Positions 38,528 to 47,825 of a DNA stretch of 64,000 bases are shown one piece after another. Where the stretch lies: the NCBI GenBank assembly GCA_028821775.1, contig JAPKFB010000008.1:1-64000 (forward strand), given 5' to 3'. Position 1 is the first letter of the stretch. Each line of letters begins with the position of its first letter. Source of the stretch: Roseibacillus sp. GTDB lineage: Bacteria > Verrucomicrobiota > Verrucomicrobiia > Verrucomicrobiales > Akkermansiaceae. The position numbers and the translations under genes are program-made. Under the pieces are notes generated by a model that searched no databases, was not told the origin of the DNA, and worked only from the letters and a program-made list of their open reading frames with translations.

Positions 38528-39460
38528 ATGGGCCCTTGCAATAAACGCAAGCTGCGCCACCCTCTCACCGTGCGTTGGTTTTCTCTTCTTGCCGCATTGA
38601 TTCTTACTTCCTGCTCTTCCTGGAACCGTTCACCCGGGGATGCCGAATTCACGAACGCATTCCCTTTGGACCCCTCGCCGGAGGAACCCCTCGCCCATCT
38701 CGATCCGCAGTTTCCCATCGCTCCCGCAGCGCTCCACCAAGCTCCACGGCCCGCATTCGATTTCTCGGGACTCAATCCAGTCCGCCCCACTCTGCCCGCC
38801 AGCGTCCACCACCTCAACTCCCGGGGAGTCTCTCTCACCTTCCTCACCTTCGACGATCGCAACTACGGACTCGCCGTTGCAGACAAGGCTGCAGGACCCG
38901 CCACCGAATGGCAGAGCGCGCAGGAGGCCGCCAAGGCTCACCAGGCCCTTGCTGCCATCAATGCCAGCTTCTTCACTCCCGAAGGAAAACCACTCGGCCT
39001 CGTGATCGAAAACGGATCCCGGATCGGCACTTGGAACGCCTCCTCCTCACTCACCTCCGGCGTCCTTTCGGTGGGAAAATCCCCCCGCCTTCTTCGCCGC
39101 AAGCACTGGCGCTCGTTCTCCCCCACCAAGCACCTCGTGCAAGCCGGCCCCTTTCTTCTGGAAAACGGATCCCCAGTCGCAGGCCTTGACAACAAGGAGC
39201 AACGCCCGCGTTCCTTCATCCTTTGGAACGGCTTTCATCACTGGGCTCTTGGCTACACCCAGTCCGCGACCCTAGCCGAGCTTTCTGCCGCCCTTGCTGC
39301 AAACTCACTCTCCATCCTCAGCATCACTACGGCCCTCAATCTCGATGGCGGACGCTCCTGCGACCTCTGGGTTTCTCCCTCCATCAATGGCGGCCCCATT
39401 TCCACCCGAAGAATAGGGAACAATCCCGTGCGCAACTACATCTTACTTGTGAAGCATTAG
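38528..39460 (+). CDS. Lipoprotein with phosphodiester glycosidase (NAGPA/DUF2233) domain
   Basis: 310 residues. A basic N-terminus and lipobox (VRWFSLLAALILTSCSSW) mark a lipoprotein with Cys near residue 24. The domain (HLNSRGVSLTFLTFDDRNYG, AALAAINASFFTPEGKPLGL, VQAGPFLLENG, RPRSFILWNG, TALNLDGGRSCDLWV) matches NAGPA/DUF2233, whose characterised member removes GlcNAc from a phosphodiester. It probably acts on periplasmic glycans. I chose ATG 38528 because the lipobox then lies at the usual distance. Confidence 0.8.
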   Translation: MGPCNKRKLRHPLTVRWFSLLAALILTSCSSWNRSPGDAEFTNAFPLDPSPEEPLAHLDPQFPIAPAALHQAPRPAFDFSGLNPVRPTLPASVHHLNSRGVSLTFLTFDDRNYGLAVADKAAGPATEWQSAQEAAKAHQALAAINASFFTPEGKPLGLVIENGSRIGTWNASSSLTSGVLSVGKSPRLLRRKHWRSFSPTKHLVQAGPFLLENGSPVAGLDNKEQRPRSFILWNGFHHWALGYTQSATLAELSAALAANSLSILSITTALNLDGGRSCDLWVSPSINGGPISTRRIGNNPVRNYILLVKH

Positions 39461-39874
39461 GTGATGCACGCGCGCGCTTCGTCGCAACGGGAATTTTCAC
39501 CGCGAAAGGATCGGCCTCCCTCTCTGAGGACAAGGAGGAGGCAACGTAGTCTCGATTTTCAAACAATCAAGAGACTGCAATCGTCAAAACATCCTACCTC
39601 CCAAGGAAGGCGGAGCCACCTCCCTCTTCCGTGCCCCCGGATTCCATCCCGGCACACGCTACGGAGCAGCCTCCTACCCGACCTCGATTCTCCAGAATTT
39701 CTCGATCGCGTAAGAGCGCCTCCCAGCTCTCGCTTCAGGCTCTGCCCCCAGCCCCCCTCGGAGCCCATCCTTGCGGTGGTCCATGGACCCCAGCCTCCCC
39801 CCACCATTATAAATCGGCTCCTCCCTGACTTCGCGGTAGTCAGAAGCGGCGATATCCGCTACAGGCCCCGCCTC
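39461..39874. other. Intergenic stretch, no gene seen
   Basis: 414 bases between the NAGPA-type lipoprotein gene and ychF. The open frames here have no recognisable protein features. The only notes are a GGTCCATGGACC palindrome at about 39778-39789 and a TATAAAT at 39810-39816 that might be part of a ychF promoter. Confidence 0.5.
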
Positions 39875-40990
39875 ATGCTCAAGGCCGGTATCGTAGGACT
39901 CCCCAACGTGGGAAAGTCGACCCTCTTCAACGCTGTCACGCGCACCCACAAGGCGCAGGCGGAGAACTATCCGTTTTGCACCATCGATCCCAACATCGGA
40001 GTCGTCACCGTGCCCGACGATCGCCTCGCAGTGCTTTCCAAAATTTCAGGATCGAAGGAACTGATTCCGACCGCCATTGAGTTCGTCGACATCGCCGGGC
40101 TTGTGAAGGGGGCCAGTGAAGGCGCAGGGCTCGGCAATAAGTTTCTCGCCACCATTCGTGAAGTCGATGCCATCGTGCAGGTGGTGCGTTGCTTTGAAAA
40201 CGACGACATCATTCACGAACTCGGATCTGTCGATCCCATCCGCGACATTCAGATCATCAACGAGGAACTCATCCTCGCCGACCTCACCACCCTGGAGAAA
40301 CGCAAGTCCTCCCGCGAGAAAAAGGCCAAGGGTGGCGACAAGGAGTCCGTGCGTGAACTCGCCCTCATCGAGAAACTCGTCCCTCATCTCGAGAACAGCA
40401 AGCCCGCCCTCACCCTCGAACTATCCGATGACGAACGAATAGTGCTCCGCGAGTTCTTCCTCCTCTCCTCCAAGCGCACCATCTTCGCCTGCAACGTGAC
40501 CGAGGCCGAACTCGCCGGGGCTCTTGATCATCCCGAAAACCACGAAATGGTTTCCAAAGTGCAGACCCTTGCCTCCCAGTCCCACGGCGCCGAAGCAGTG
40601 GTCATCTCCGCGCACATTGAAGAAGAACTCATCTCCCTCGAGCCACAGGAAGCCACCGAGTTCCTCGCCGACATGGGTGTGCCTGACTCCGGGGTCTCCG
40701 CTCTCATCAAGGGCGTCTATCATCTTCTTGGGCTCCGCACCTACCTCACCACCGGCGAAAAGGAGACCCGCGCCTGGACCATCGTGGCAGGAGACAAGGC
40801 TCCCGCCGCAGCCGGGGTCATTCACACCGACTTCGAACGCGGCTTCATTGCTGCCGAAGTATGCGCCTACCCCGAGATGGTCGCCGCGGGCTCCAAGGCT
40901 GCAGCCCGCGATGCCGGGAAACTTCGGATCGAAGGCAAGGATTACGAAGTTCAGGACGGAGACGTGGTCGAGTTCAGATTCAACGTTTGA
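39875..40990 (+). CDS. ychF: Redox-regulated ATPase YchF (Obg-like)
   Basis: 371 residues, a universally conserved P-loop ATPase of the Obg family that binds ribosomes. [20 protein letters not shown] is G1, [20 protein letters not shown] is G3, and the coiled-coil insert ([20 protein letters not shown]) and C-terminal TGS domain ([39 protein letters not shown]) are present. The open frame runs far upstream, but ATG 39875 gives the conserved N-terminus. Confidence 0.95.
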   Translation: MLKAGIVGLPNVGKSTLFNAVTRTHKAQAENYPFCTIDPNIGVVTVPDDRLAVLSKISGSKELIPTAIEFVDIAGLVKGASEGAGLGNKFLATIREVDAIVQVVRCFENDDIIHELGSVDPIRDIQIINEELILADLTTLEKRKSSREKKAKGGDKESVRELALIEKLVPHLENSKPALTLELSDDERIVLREFFLLSSKRTIFACNVTEAELAGALDHPENHEMVSKVQTLASQSHGAEAVVISAHIEEELISLEPQEATEFLADMGVPDSGVSALIKGVYHLLGLRTYLTTGEKETRAWTIVAGDKAPAAAGVIHTDFERGFIAAEVCAYPEMVAAGSKAAARDAGKLRIEGKDYEVQDGDVVEFRFNV

Positions 40991-41147
40991 ATCCTCCTCC
41001 CGAGCTCGCCCCCGAGTAAGTTGTCCCCCCCGGCGAGCATGGTCACAGGTCAATGATCGAGGGCAGTTTGCCCTCTCATTCCTCGCCCCGGGACAGCTCT
41101 CAAAGCCGTTCCCCTTCGGCAACCTTCCGTCCTCCGAGAGCACGGAC

Positions 41148-41645
41148 CTAATAGTAAGGCCTGTTCTTAGACTCGGCCTTCTTGCGAGCCTTATCTTCCT
41201 TCGCCTGGGCCTCCGCAACCCGCGCGACGTGATTCACCTCATCCGCCTCGTGTTGCTCTTTTCGCGTGGAACGGGAAACCTTGTATCGCATGCCGCAGTA
41301 TGGGCAATGAACCGAATGCCTATAGGTCGCGAGAACGTAGGTGCAGTGCAAAGTGTAGCTCCCCATGATTCGTTTGGCGGTCTTGTGTTTGGCACAGCGC
41401 ATGGTCCGCAGCAGCGTACCACCACAACCAAGGCAACGCACCGATGGTGCTTCGAGCAGAAAGAACATCAACGCGACGACAAAGACTCCCCCTGCGATTC
41501 CGGTATGGATGAACCACCCGGGGTCTTTGTTCACAACGGCGATGATCAAGAAGGCCGTCATGGTCCACAGCGAAAGCCAACGGATGATGTTGAGCCACGC
41601 CGTCCACATGTAGCGAAAGGCAACATTTGAGCGTCGTTTATTCAT
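41148..41645 (-). CDS. Membrane protein with cysteine/zinc-ribbon motifs, unknown
   Basis: 165 residues. Two transmembrane helices (IIRWLSLWTMTAFLIIAVV and GIAGGVFVVALMFFLLEA) are followed by a cytoplasmic domain with CLGCGGTLLRTMRC and HCPYCGMRYKVSR, likely one or two zinc ribbons. The tail is a charged helix (VARVAEAQAKEDKARKKAES) ending NRPYY. ATG 41645 has ACGGAAC before it; a longer frame to 41720 adds unlikely residues. No family is recognised. It is convergent with ychF. Confidence 0.7.
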   Translation of the reverse strand: MNKRRSNVAFRYMWTAWLNIIRWLSLWTMTAFLIIAVVNKDPGWFIHTGIAGGVFVVALMFFLLEAPSVRCLGCGGTLLRTMRCAKHKTAKRIMGSYTLHCTYVLATYRHSVHCPYCGMRYKVSRSTRKEQHEADEVNHVARVAEAQAKEDKARKKAESKNRPYY

Positions 41646-41835
41646 TGTTCCGTAAATCTTCCCGTCGCGACCGAGGCTCACATGTGCCTGATTACGAATT
41701 ACATTGCGAGCGTTTTTCAAGATCCTGTCCCGCTGAAGAATTGAAAATCTCTATGTTAGAAGGGTTCTCCCCTACATTTATTCGCCCCGGTTTACGCCCC
41801 AGCGCCTGACAAATTGCCGATGCGGCGGGCTCTCA

Positions 41836-42157
41836 TTGCATCATTCCTCTTGCTGCGCTCTCCTTGCGCCGACGACCCGCCACCTGACCGCTCTCTACGC
41901 TTCCCTGGCCGGCGATGCCCTCTGCCTTGGGCCCCACTGGATCTACAATCAAGCAAAGATCGCTCGGACCTATCCCGAAGCCTTTCCCGGCACCTTGCAC
42001 TACGCCTTGCGCTTTTCCAACGACTTGCTCGCCGCCCTCTCTCAAAACGCCCTTGCCACCGGCGACAACTTCTCGCACAGAATACGCTGCTCGCATCATC
42101 GCCGCCTGGCCTCCCGGATTGTCTGAAAATCTTCATCCTAACTCCATTCCCCGATAA
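41836..42157 (+). pseudogene. ADP-ribosylglycohydrolase-family remnant
   Basis: The plus strand reads LTALYASLAGDALCLGPHWI, then YNQAKIARTYPE. ADP-ribosylglycohydrolase (DraG-like) proteins of the type found in many bacteria begin with this: A-x-x-(G/A)-(S/A)-L-x-(G/A)-DAL-x-LG-x-HW-(I/V)-Y. Within 60 residues the similarity fades (LSQNALATGDNF), and a frameshift is suggested near 42085 where another frame continues AARIIAAWPPGL. The Mg-binding Asp clusters that should follow are absent. Bases 41646-41835 show nothing else. Confidence 0.55.
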
Positions 42158-42216
42158 CAATCACCCATTCCAAATTTGCCTCTTTATTCCCCCGCGATTC
42201 TGCTTAGCTTCCCGCC

Positions 42217-43710
42217 ATGACTCGATTCCTGCTGCTCCTTGGCAGCATTGCGCTCTTTCACCCGCTTACGCTGGCACAGGATGCAGCCACCCCGCCCAAG
42301 AACGCTGACAACATTTATAAGTCCGTCGTTCGCATCGAAGTAGCCACCCAAGTCGCCGACTATCGCACTCCTTGGAATTCCGGCCGCTTCGGAGGAGGAA
42401 CAGGATCAGGCTTTCTCATTGGCCCCAACCGCTTCCTCACGAATGCCCACGTCGTCTCCGACGCTCACCGCATCCTGATCACCAAACGCGGCTCCGCTCA
42501 GAAACATCCTGCTCGCGTGATCCACGTCGCTCACGACTGCGACCTCGCCATCCTCGAAGTGGAGGATTCGGTGCCCTTTGAAAAACTCGAGTACCTCGAA
42601 CTCGGTGGAGTTCCTGCTCTCGAGAGCCAGGTGCGCGTGATCGGATATCCCGTCGGCGGCGATCGCATCTCCGTGACGCGCGGCGTGGTCTCGCGCATCG
42701 ACTTCCGCCCCTATTCTCACTCGCGGGTCGACTCTCACCTTGTGGTGCAGATTGACGCCGCCATCAACCCCGGCAACTCCGGCGGACCGGTCTTGCAGGA
42801 TGGCAAGGTCGTTGGAGTCGCCTTCCAGGGACTGCGTCAGGCAGACAACACCGGCTATATGATTCCGACTCCGGTCATCAACCGCTTTCTGAAGGACGTG
42901 GGCGACGGCAACTATGACAAGTATGTCGACCTCGGGATCACCGAGTTCCCACTCTTCAATCCGGCCATGCGCAAAGCCCTCAATGTCCCCGAAAATGGCC
43001 TCGGGGTCATGATCGCCTCGGTCATGCCAACCGGCCCCTGCGATGGTCTCATGGAACCCGGGGACGTGCTCATCTCAATCGACGGCAGTCCGATCGACAA
43101 TGCCGGCAACATCGAAGTCCAGAGCGAGAAGGTCGTCCTTCATGAAGCGGTCGAACGCAAGTTTGCCGGCGACAAGGTGAAGCTCGAGTTCCTTCGTAGC
43201 GGAGAGAAAAAGGACCTCACGATCACCCTAAAGGCCTTTCCCCATTCGCGGATCTACGCCGTGCGCTATGGAGAACGGCCGCGCTTCATCTTCTTTGCAG
43301 GCCTCGTATTTCAGCCGCTCGACTTCAACCTCTACTCCGCTCACCAGTTTAAGAGTCCCCGCGTCCGCAAGATCTTCCAAAACTACGTGCGCGACGCGAT
43401 CTTCAAGGACCGCGAGGACGTGGTGGTCCTCACCCGCGTCGAAAGCGACCACCTCACCTCCTTCATCACCGGCTTCAATGGCACCGTCTTGGACGAAATC
43501 AACGGCACGAAAGTGAAAAACCTCCAACAGGCCTATGACCTCCTTTACGCCGAGAACCATCCCGAATTCATCACCCTCAAGTGCAACGGAATCGACCGCC
43601 CGATCGTCATTCCCTCCGCCGAAGTAGAGGCCGCCAACAAACGGATCATGCAAACCAACGGCATCTTCCGCTCCTACAATCTCGGAGACTCCCACCCTGC
43701 CGCAAAATGA
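42217..43710 (+). CDS. HtrA/Deg-like periplasmic serine protease with PDZ domain
   Basis: 497 residues: signal peptide (MTRFLLLLGSIALFHPLTLA), trypsin-like domain at 30-230 and PDZ-like regions after it. The triad is intact: His in FLTNAHVVSDAH, Asp in AHDCDLAILEVE, Ser in NPGNSGGPVLQDG. A first PDZ is seen at GVMIASVMPTGPCDGLMEPG (then DVLISIDGSPID), and a degenerate second near GFNGTVLDEINGTKVKNLQQ. The architecture is like the Deg9/Deg10-type group rather than E. coli DegP. It probably degrades or refolds envelope proteins. The stop overlaps the next start as ATGA, so the two genes are translationally coupled. Confidence 0.9.
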   Translation: MTRFLLLLGSIALFHPLTLAQDAATPPKNADNIYKSVVRIEVATQVADYRTPWNSGRFGGGTGSGFLIGPNRFLTNAHVVSDAHRILITKRGSAQKHPARVIHVAHDCDLAILEVEDSVPFEKLEYLELGGVPALESQVRVIGYPVGGDRISVTRGVVSRIDFRPYSHSRVDSHLVVQIDAAINPGNSGGPVLQDGKVVGVAFQGLRQADNTGYMIPTPVINRFLKDVGDGNYDKYVDLGITEFPLFNPAMRKALNVPENGLGVMIASVMPTGPCDGLMEPGDVLISIDGSPIDNAGNIEVQSEKVVLHEAVERKFAGDKVKLEFLRSGEKKDLTITLKAFPHSRIYAVRYGERPRFIFFAGLVFQPLDFNLYSAHQFKSPRVRKIFQNYVRDAIFKDREDVVVLTRVESDHLTSFITGFNGTVLDEINGTKVKNLQQAYDLLYAENHPEFITLKCNGIDRPIVIPSAEVEAANKRIMQTNGIFRSYNLGDSHPAAK

Positions 43711-45176
43711 AACGCCCCTTTCTCTCTCTCCTCTCCTGCACTCTCGGCTTCCTCGCCACCGCACCCCACTCCCTCGCGATCGATGCGAAGGGCTTGCTGC
43801 GCGTCAACACCACGATCCAGACCTACAGCATCTCACAACCGTGGGAACTGACCCCCCCAAAACGACGTCGCGGTCTCGGGGCCGTTCTCGAGAGTGGCAA
43901 GATCCTCACCACCGCCGAGATGGCGGCAAACTCGACCTACATCGAGTTTGAATCCGCGGATGGGACCCACACCGTTCCCGCTACCGTGATCGCGATTGAC
44001 TACGAAACCAACCTCGCCCTCCTCGGCCCGGAAGAAGGCGCGAACGCAGATTGGATCCTCAAGCTGGGCACACTCAAGACCAATGGACCGGTGGGCATCG
44101 GTGACGAAGTCGACATTTGGCAACTCGAAGACAACGGCGACGCGGTTCGCACCGTAGGCACCGTCCGCTCGGTGGACTTGCTCTCCACCTTTGCCAGCGG
44201 TCACTACTTCCTCTCCTACGAAGTGAAGGCCTCGATGCAGAGCGCCACCAGCAGCTACACTCTGCCCATCACTCTGAATGGCAACCTCCTCGGAATCCTG
44301 ACCAGCTACAACTCGAAGGATCAGATCAGCGATGTCGTCGCTCCCGAAATCGTGAAGATCTTCCTCGATGACGTGAAGGACGGAAATTACGAAGGTTTTC
44401 CCTCCCTTGGGATCGCCACCGTCCTCACCGAAGACTCCAACTTCCGCAAGTGGCTCGGCCTGAAGGATGAGCAGGGAGGTCTCTACGTGAGTCGCGTTCT
44501 CCCAGGCAGTGGCGCCGACGAAAGCGGTCTCAAGAAAGGCGACGTCATTCTCACTGTTGATGGTCATCCCATCGATCGTCGAGGCTACTACAAAGACGAA
44601 TCCTACGGGCGCCTCTTCTGGAGCCACCTCGTGCGCGGCTCAAGGAAAGTGGGTGAGAGACTCTCCCTCGTCATCCTGCGGGAAGGCAAGGAACAGACCC
44701 TGAAAGCCGTTCTGCGCCGTCCACCTCCCAAACTCATCCCGAGCCACATGTATGACAAGGCCCCTCCCTTCCTGATCAAGGGTGGCCTCGTCTTCCAGGA
44801 ACTCACTCGCTCCTACCTCGAAGCCTTCGGCAAGGAGTGGCAGAGCCGCGCACCTCTCAACCTGCTCGATGCCCTTAATAATCCCGAGGACTATGAAGAG
44901 GGGCGGGATCGCCTCGTCTTTCTCAGCCGCGTCATCCGCACCCCCGCCACCATCGGTTACGACCGGGTGGCCAACCTCATTGTGACTGAAGCCAATGGCC
45001 AGAAAGTCACCGACATGAATTCCCTCGTGACCGCTCTCAAGGATCCCAAGGACGGATTGCACTCCATCCGCATCGACGACATCCCCTACGTGCTCTACCT
45101 CGATCCGCAGTTGAGCGACTCGGTCGACAAGACTCTCCTTGAGCGAGGATTGCCCAGCCTGCAACGCTTGCCATAG
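43707..45176 (+). CDS. HtrA-like pseudoprotease (triad missing)
   Basis: 489 residues with signal peptide (MKRPFLSLLSCTLGFLATAP). It aligns by layout with the preceding protease: same length, trypsin-like half then PDZ (GLYVSRVLPGSGADESGLKK, then GDVILTVDGHPID) and a similar C-terminal part (FLIKGGLVFQELT against FIFFAGLVFQPLD). The triad positions are lost: ILTTAEMAA where the protease has FLTNAHVV, YETNLALL in place of CDLAIL, and SSYTLPITLNG in place of GNSGGPV. It is therefore probably a non-catalytic partner or adaptor. The 4-bp ATGA overlap implies coordinated, near-equal synthesis. Confidence 0.85.
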   Translation: MKRPFLSLLSCTLGFLATAPHSLAIDAKGLLRVNTTIQTYSISQPWELTPPKRRRGLGAVLESGKILTTAEMAANSTYIEFESADGTHTVPATVIAIDYETNLALLGPEEGANADWILKLGTLKTNGPVGIGDEVDIWQLEDNGDAVRTVGTVRSVDLLSTFASGHYFLSYEVKASMQSATSSYTLPITLNGNLLGILTSYNSKDQISDVVAPEIVKIFLDDVKDGNYEGFPSLGIATVLTEDSNFRKWLGLKDEQGGLYVSRVLPGSGADESGLKKGDVILTVDGHPIDRRGYYKDESYGRLFWSHLVRGSRKVGERLSLVILREGKEQTLKAVLRRPPPKLIPSHMYDKAPPFLIKGGLVFQELTRSYLEAFGKEWQSRAPLNLLDALNNPEDYEEGRDRLVFLSRVIRTPATIGYDRVANLIVTEANGQKVTDMNSLVTALKDPKDGLHSIRIDDIPYVLYLDPQLSDSVDKTLLERGLPSLQRLP

Positions 45177-45308
45177 TCAAAGCGAGGCGCACCGTCGCCC
45201 TCAGCGGCTCCGCTCTTCCTGCGTCACAATCCTCACCCGCGCGTTGGGCAGCTCGACCAGGGTGCGCCCATCGGCATGGTGGCATCGAAGGAATCCCCCA
45301 CGACCGAT

Positions 45309-46004
45309 TTACTCGCTCACGATCACGATTCCCGTCACCACACACCCATCCCCCCGCACTTCCCAAGCCACGTCGCAATCAAAGACCCGCAAATAATAGG
45401 TCCGATCCCCTTCGTGAAAGGCCGGTCGAGCATCCCACTGCAGGGTCTCCCGAATGACCGCCTGCTGGTGGGCCGGCAAATTCTCAAAGATCGCGCGCAC
45501 CTCTTCCGCAATCGAGACCGCAAGGCGCGCCGGCGGCGCGGGTGCAAGACTGGCTTGGGCACCCGCGATGCAATCAGAGTAGGGGAGGTAGGGTTTCACA
45601 TCGAGCACTGCGGTCCCATTGACAAGATCCACCCCCGAGAGAAGCAAGGCCGGTCCGTCACTGCACTCTCGATCGACCGCCTCCAATTTACAGCCCGAAA
45701 GGCCAAGGCGATTCGGCCGGAAGGGCGAGCGCGTCGCGAAGACTCCGACCCTCTCGTTCCCTCCCAAGCGGGGCGGTCGCACACTCAACCGCACTTCTTC
45801 CTCCTTCACTCGGTCAAAGAGAAAGACAATCCAGAGATGCGAAAACTCCACCAGCCCACGCACGGCCTCCTCCCTCCGATAGTCGGGCTCAAAGACCAGG
45901 CGCCCCTGCGCCGACGGCACCAGACCCGACTGACGCGGAACTCCAAACTTGTCCTGATAAGGGGTCGCGACGTACGCAATCGGAGACAGGTGCAGCGCAT
46001 CCAT
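45309..46004 (-). CDS. trmO: tRNA (N6-threonylcarbamoyladenosine37-N6)-methyltransferase
   Basis: 231 residues. The TsaA/TrmO beta-barrel signature is clear: LSPIAYVATPYQDKFGVPRQ, LVEFSHLWIVFLF, ATRSPFRPNRLGLSGCKLEA and DVKPYLPYSD. The enzyme methylates t6A37 of ACY-reading tRNA-Thr using SAM. The C-terminal 90 residues (FENLPAHQQAVIRETLQWDA, then RVFDCDVAWEV) form the second domain of the longer class. ATG 46004 is chosen; the frame continues upstream without family resemblance. It is convergent with the HtrA pair. Confidence 0.9.
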   Translation of the reverse strand: MDALHLSPIAYVATPYQDKFGVPRQSGLVPSAQGRLVFEPDYRREEAVRGLVEFSHLWIVFLFDRVKEEEVRLSVRPPRLGGNERVGVFATRSPFRPNRLGLSGCKLEAVDRECSDGPALLLSGVDLVNGTAVLDVKPYLPYSDCIAGAQASLAPAPPARLAVSIAEEVRAIFENLPAHQQAVIRETLQWDARPAFHEGDRTYYLRVFDCDVAWEVRGDGCVVTGIVIVSE

Positions 46005-46103
46005 GCCGCACTCTAGGCCTTCCTCGTGCGCAGCCAATGCCGAAGCGCAACCACCGCGAAATTGACCTGCCCGCGCATCTCTGCACACTCCACACTCCCT
46101 GCG

Positions 46104-46666
46104 ATGCTCCGCATTTCAGTTCTGCTTCTTTCCCTTTCCCTTTCCGGTCTCATGGTCTCCTGCTCGACTCTCGATTCGGCGAGCACCGACCGCCTCCCTG
46201 TCTTCCAGGATCTTGGATTACTTCTCACCCCGTGGTCTGCGGTTCACAATCCCAAGGTTGTTCCAGCCAATCCCAACCAGGGGAGAATCGTCCAGCATCG
46301 CCTTGGACTGCTTGTTCAAGGCAAATCGCAAGTCGTTCTCGGGCCCGTGGTCACCGCCGGTCTCCATCTGTTCGAGGAAGGCATGCCCGGCGCAAGGCGT
46401 GGCTGAAGGGCCGCCGCCCGGGGGCCATCACAACCGAGCCAGGTCATGCCGCCGACGAAGGATCTTCTCACCCCGCGGCCTATCGAGCCAACTCCCAAGC
46501 CCTCAACGCCTACCACCCCGGCCCCTCCAAGGGAGAGATTCACCTTTTCCTGACCGAGGGCTCCGACTCGCCGGAGCTTCGGATCAAGGATGGCGGTGGG
46601 CATGTCTTGGGTGCCCAATGCAAGATCCATTCCTACCGCGGATCGCGCCGGGAGTGGCTTCCCTGA
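46104..46666 (+). pseudogene. Frameshifted lipoprotein gene
   Basis: An N-terminal lipoprotein signal (MLRISVLLLSLSLSGLMVSC) and about 80 further residues end at a stop at 46404-46406 after GMPGARRG. A different frame continues a sensible protein directly afterwards (AWLKGRRPGAITTEPGHAAD, YHPGPSKGEIHLFLTEGSDS, ELRIKDGGGHVLGAQCKIHS) to 46666. A frameshift near 46390 explains both halves. I do not recognise the family. Confidence 0.5.
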
Positions 46667-46719
46667 ACGGCATCGGCGGTCGCCAAATTTCCTGTGCTCG
46701 ATCCTGCACTTCGCAAGTC

Positions 46720-47433
46720 TTACTTCAGGACCTTCAACATGAGATCCTTGTAGTGAACAATCATTCCGGGGTCGTGGAGTTGAAGTTGGATCATGCCTCG
46801 GTGCAGGCGCTTCACCGGGTCGAGGTGTTCCGTGAATTCGGAAGCGAGTTTGCCGTTGATGAAGAACTCGAAGGTGTTGTCCTGGACGATGAGGTGCACT
46901 TCGTTCCAGTCGCTCTTCTTGATATCGGCGGCGGTCAGCGCGCCTTTGAGAGGCGTGATGGTGGGCTGGTCATCCTTGGCGATCACCAGGCGATCGCCCC
47001 GGAAACAGCGATGTTCCTTGCGCCCCGGAGTATGAAAGTCCCAAGCTCCCAAAACTTTCCCCCCGATCCCCAGGTGTCCCAGGTCGGCGTGATAACTTTG
47101 AAACGACCGTTTTCCGGTTGGATCCTTGCGGGCGCGAATACTGATGCCGCTGTTGCCCTTCCCTGGAAAGCGGTAGCAAAGCTTGAGCTCAAAGTTGGCA
47201 AGATCCTTGTTTTCAAACACAAGATAGCCCCGCCCCTTGTCCCCTTCGCCCACGATCATTCCATCGACCACTCTCCAGGCTTTCTCCTGCACGCTGGGCA
47301 TCTCCTCCCAGCCCTTGAGCGTCTTGCCGTCAAAAATCGAGACGAAGCCCTCGTCTATCTTCTCTGCGACTACCTCTCCTGACCCGGCACACGCCGCCAG
47401 GCAACAGATCGTCATGAGAAACAGGCGTTTCAT
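46720..47433 (-). CDS. DUF1080 (3-keto-disaccharide hydrolase-like) secreted protein
   Basis: 237 residues. The signal region (MKRLFLMTICCLAACAGSGE) contains LAAC, possibly a lipobox with Cys at residue 15. The DUF1080 fold follows: VSIFDGKTLKGWEEM, WRVVDGMIVGEGDKG, LANFELKLCYRFPGKGNSGI, GAWDFHTPGRKEH, DWNEVHLIVQDNTFEFFING and GMIQLQLHDPGMIVHYKDLM. It is less like the copy at 29.1 kb than either is like the family average, so a recent duplication is unlikely. Confidence 0.85.
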   Translation of the reverse strand: MKRLFLMTICCLAACAGSGEVVAEKIDEGFVSIFDGKTLKGWEEMPSVQEKAWRVVDGMIVGEGDKGRGYLVFENKDLANFELKLCYRFPGKGNSGISIRARKDPTGKRSFQSYHADLGHLGIGGKVLGAWDFHTPGRKEHRCFRGDRLVIAKDDQPTITPLKGALTAADIKKSDWNEVHLIVQDNTFEFFINGKLASEFTEHLDPVKRLHRGMIQLQLHDPGMIVHYKDLMLKVLK

Positions 47434-47495
47434 GCTTCTTACGAGGAGACAATGATCACGATGAGAGTCAAGTTGAACCTTCCCGAGTCACGCGA

Positions 47496-47663
47496 ATGCT
47501 CGGGCCCGTTTGGCTCGAGCCGACAGCTCCGCGCGCAGGAGAGCGGAGTGCTGGCAAGACGCCGAAAGGCCATCAATTGGGACCTCCTCGACGCTTCGGG
47601 AACGCAGCCTGCACTTCATTCCCCAAGCGATCATCCGTTGCATCGATCCTGACTGAGCACTAG
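47496..47663. mobile_element. MITE-like inverted-repeat element, copy B
   Basis: It matches copy A (28677-28842) without gaps from the inner left end to the right CTAG, including a block of identical bases (ttCGGGAACGCAGC) and the right end GATCCTGAC-T-GAGCACTAG. The left end is degraded: only TGCTC and CTCGAG of the terminal repeat remain and there is no CTAG, so it is probably older or immobilised. It lies between the DUF1080 start and the galE stop. Confidence 0.65.
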
Positions 47664-47825
47664 CAACTGCTCGTGCGTCATCGACTTTACCACTGGCCAG
47701 AACAAGACCGCTCCGAAGGCAAGCAACGGCAAGAGGGGTCCTTGGCGCAGAAACCCCAGGTGGCTCCCAAGGGTGAGTTCAAGCTTCCTTTCCGAGAAAG
47801 TGCCGCTGTTCCCATCCCCATGCAT
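47631..47825 (-). CDS. Possible small membrane ORF overlapping galE end
   Basis: 64 codons on the minus strand starting inside the 3' end of galE, with one hydrophobic stretch (GPLLPLLAFGAVLFWPVVKS) and a stop provided by element copy B. It may be a gene fragment truncated by the element, or chance. No family resemblance was seen. Confidence 0.2.
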   Translation of the reverse strand: MHGDGNSGTFSERKLELTLGSHLGFLRQGPLLPLLAFGAVLFWPVVKSMTHEQLLVLSQDRCNG

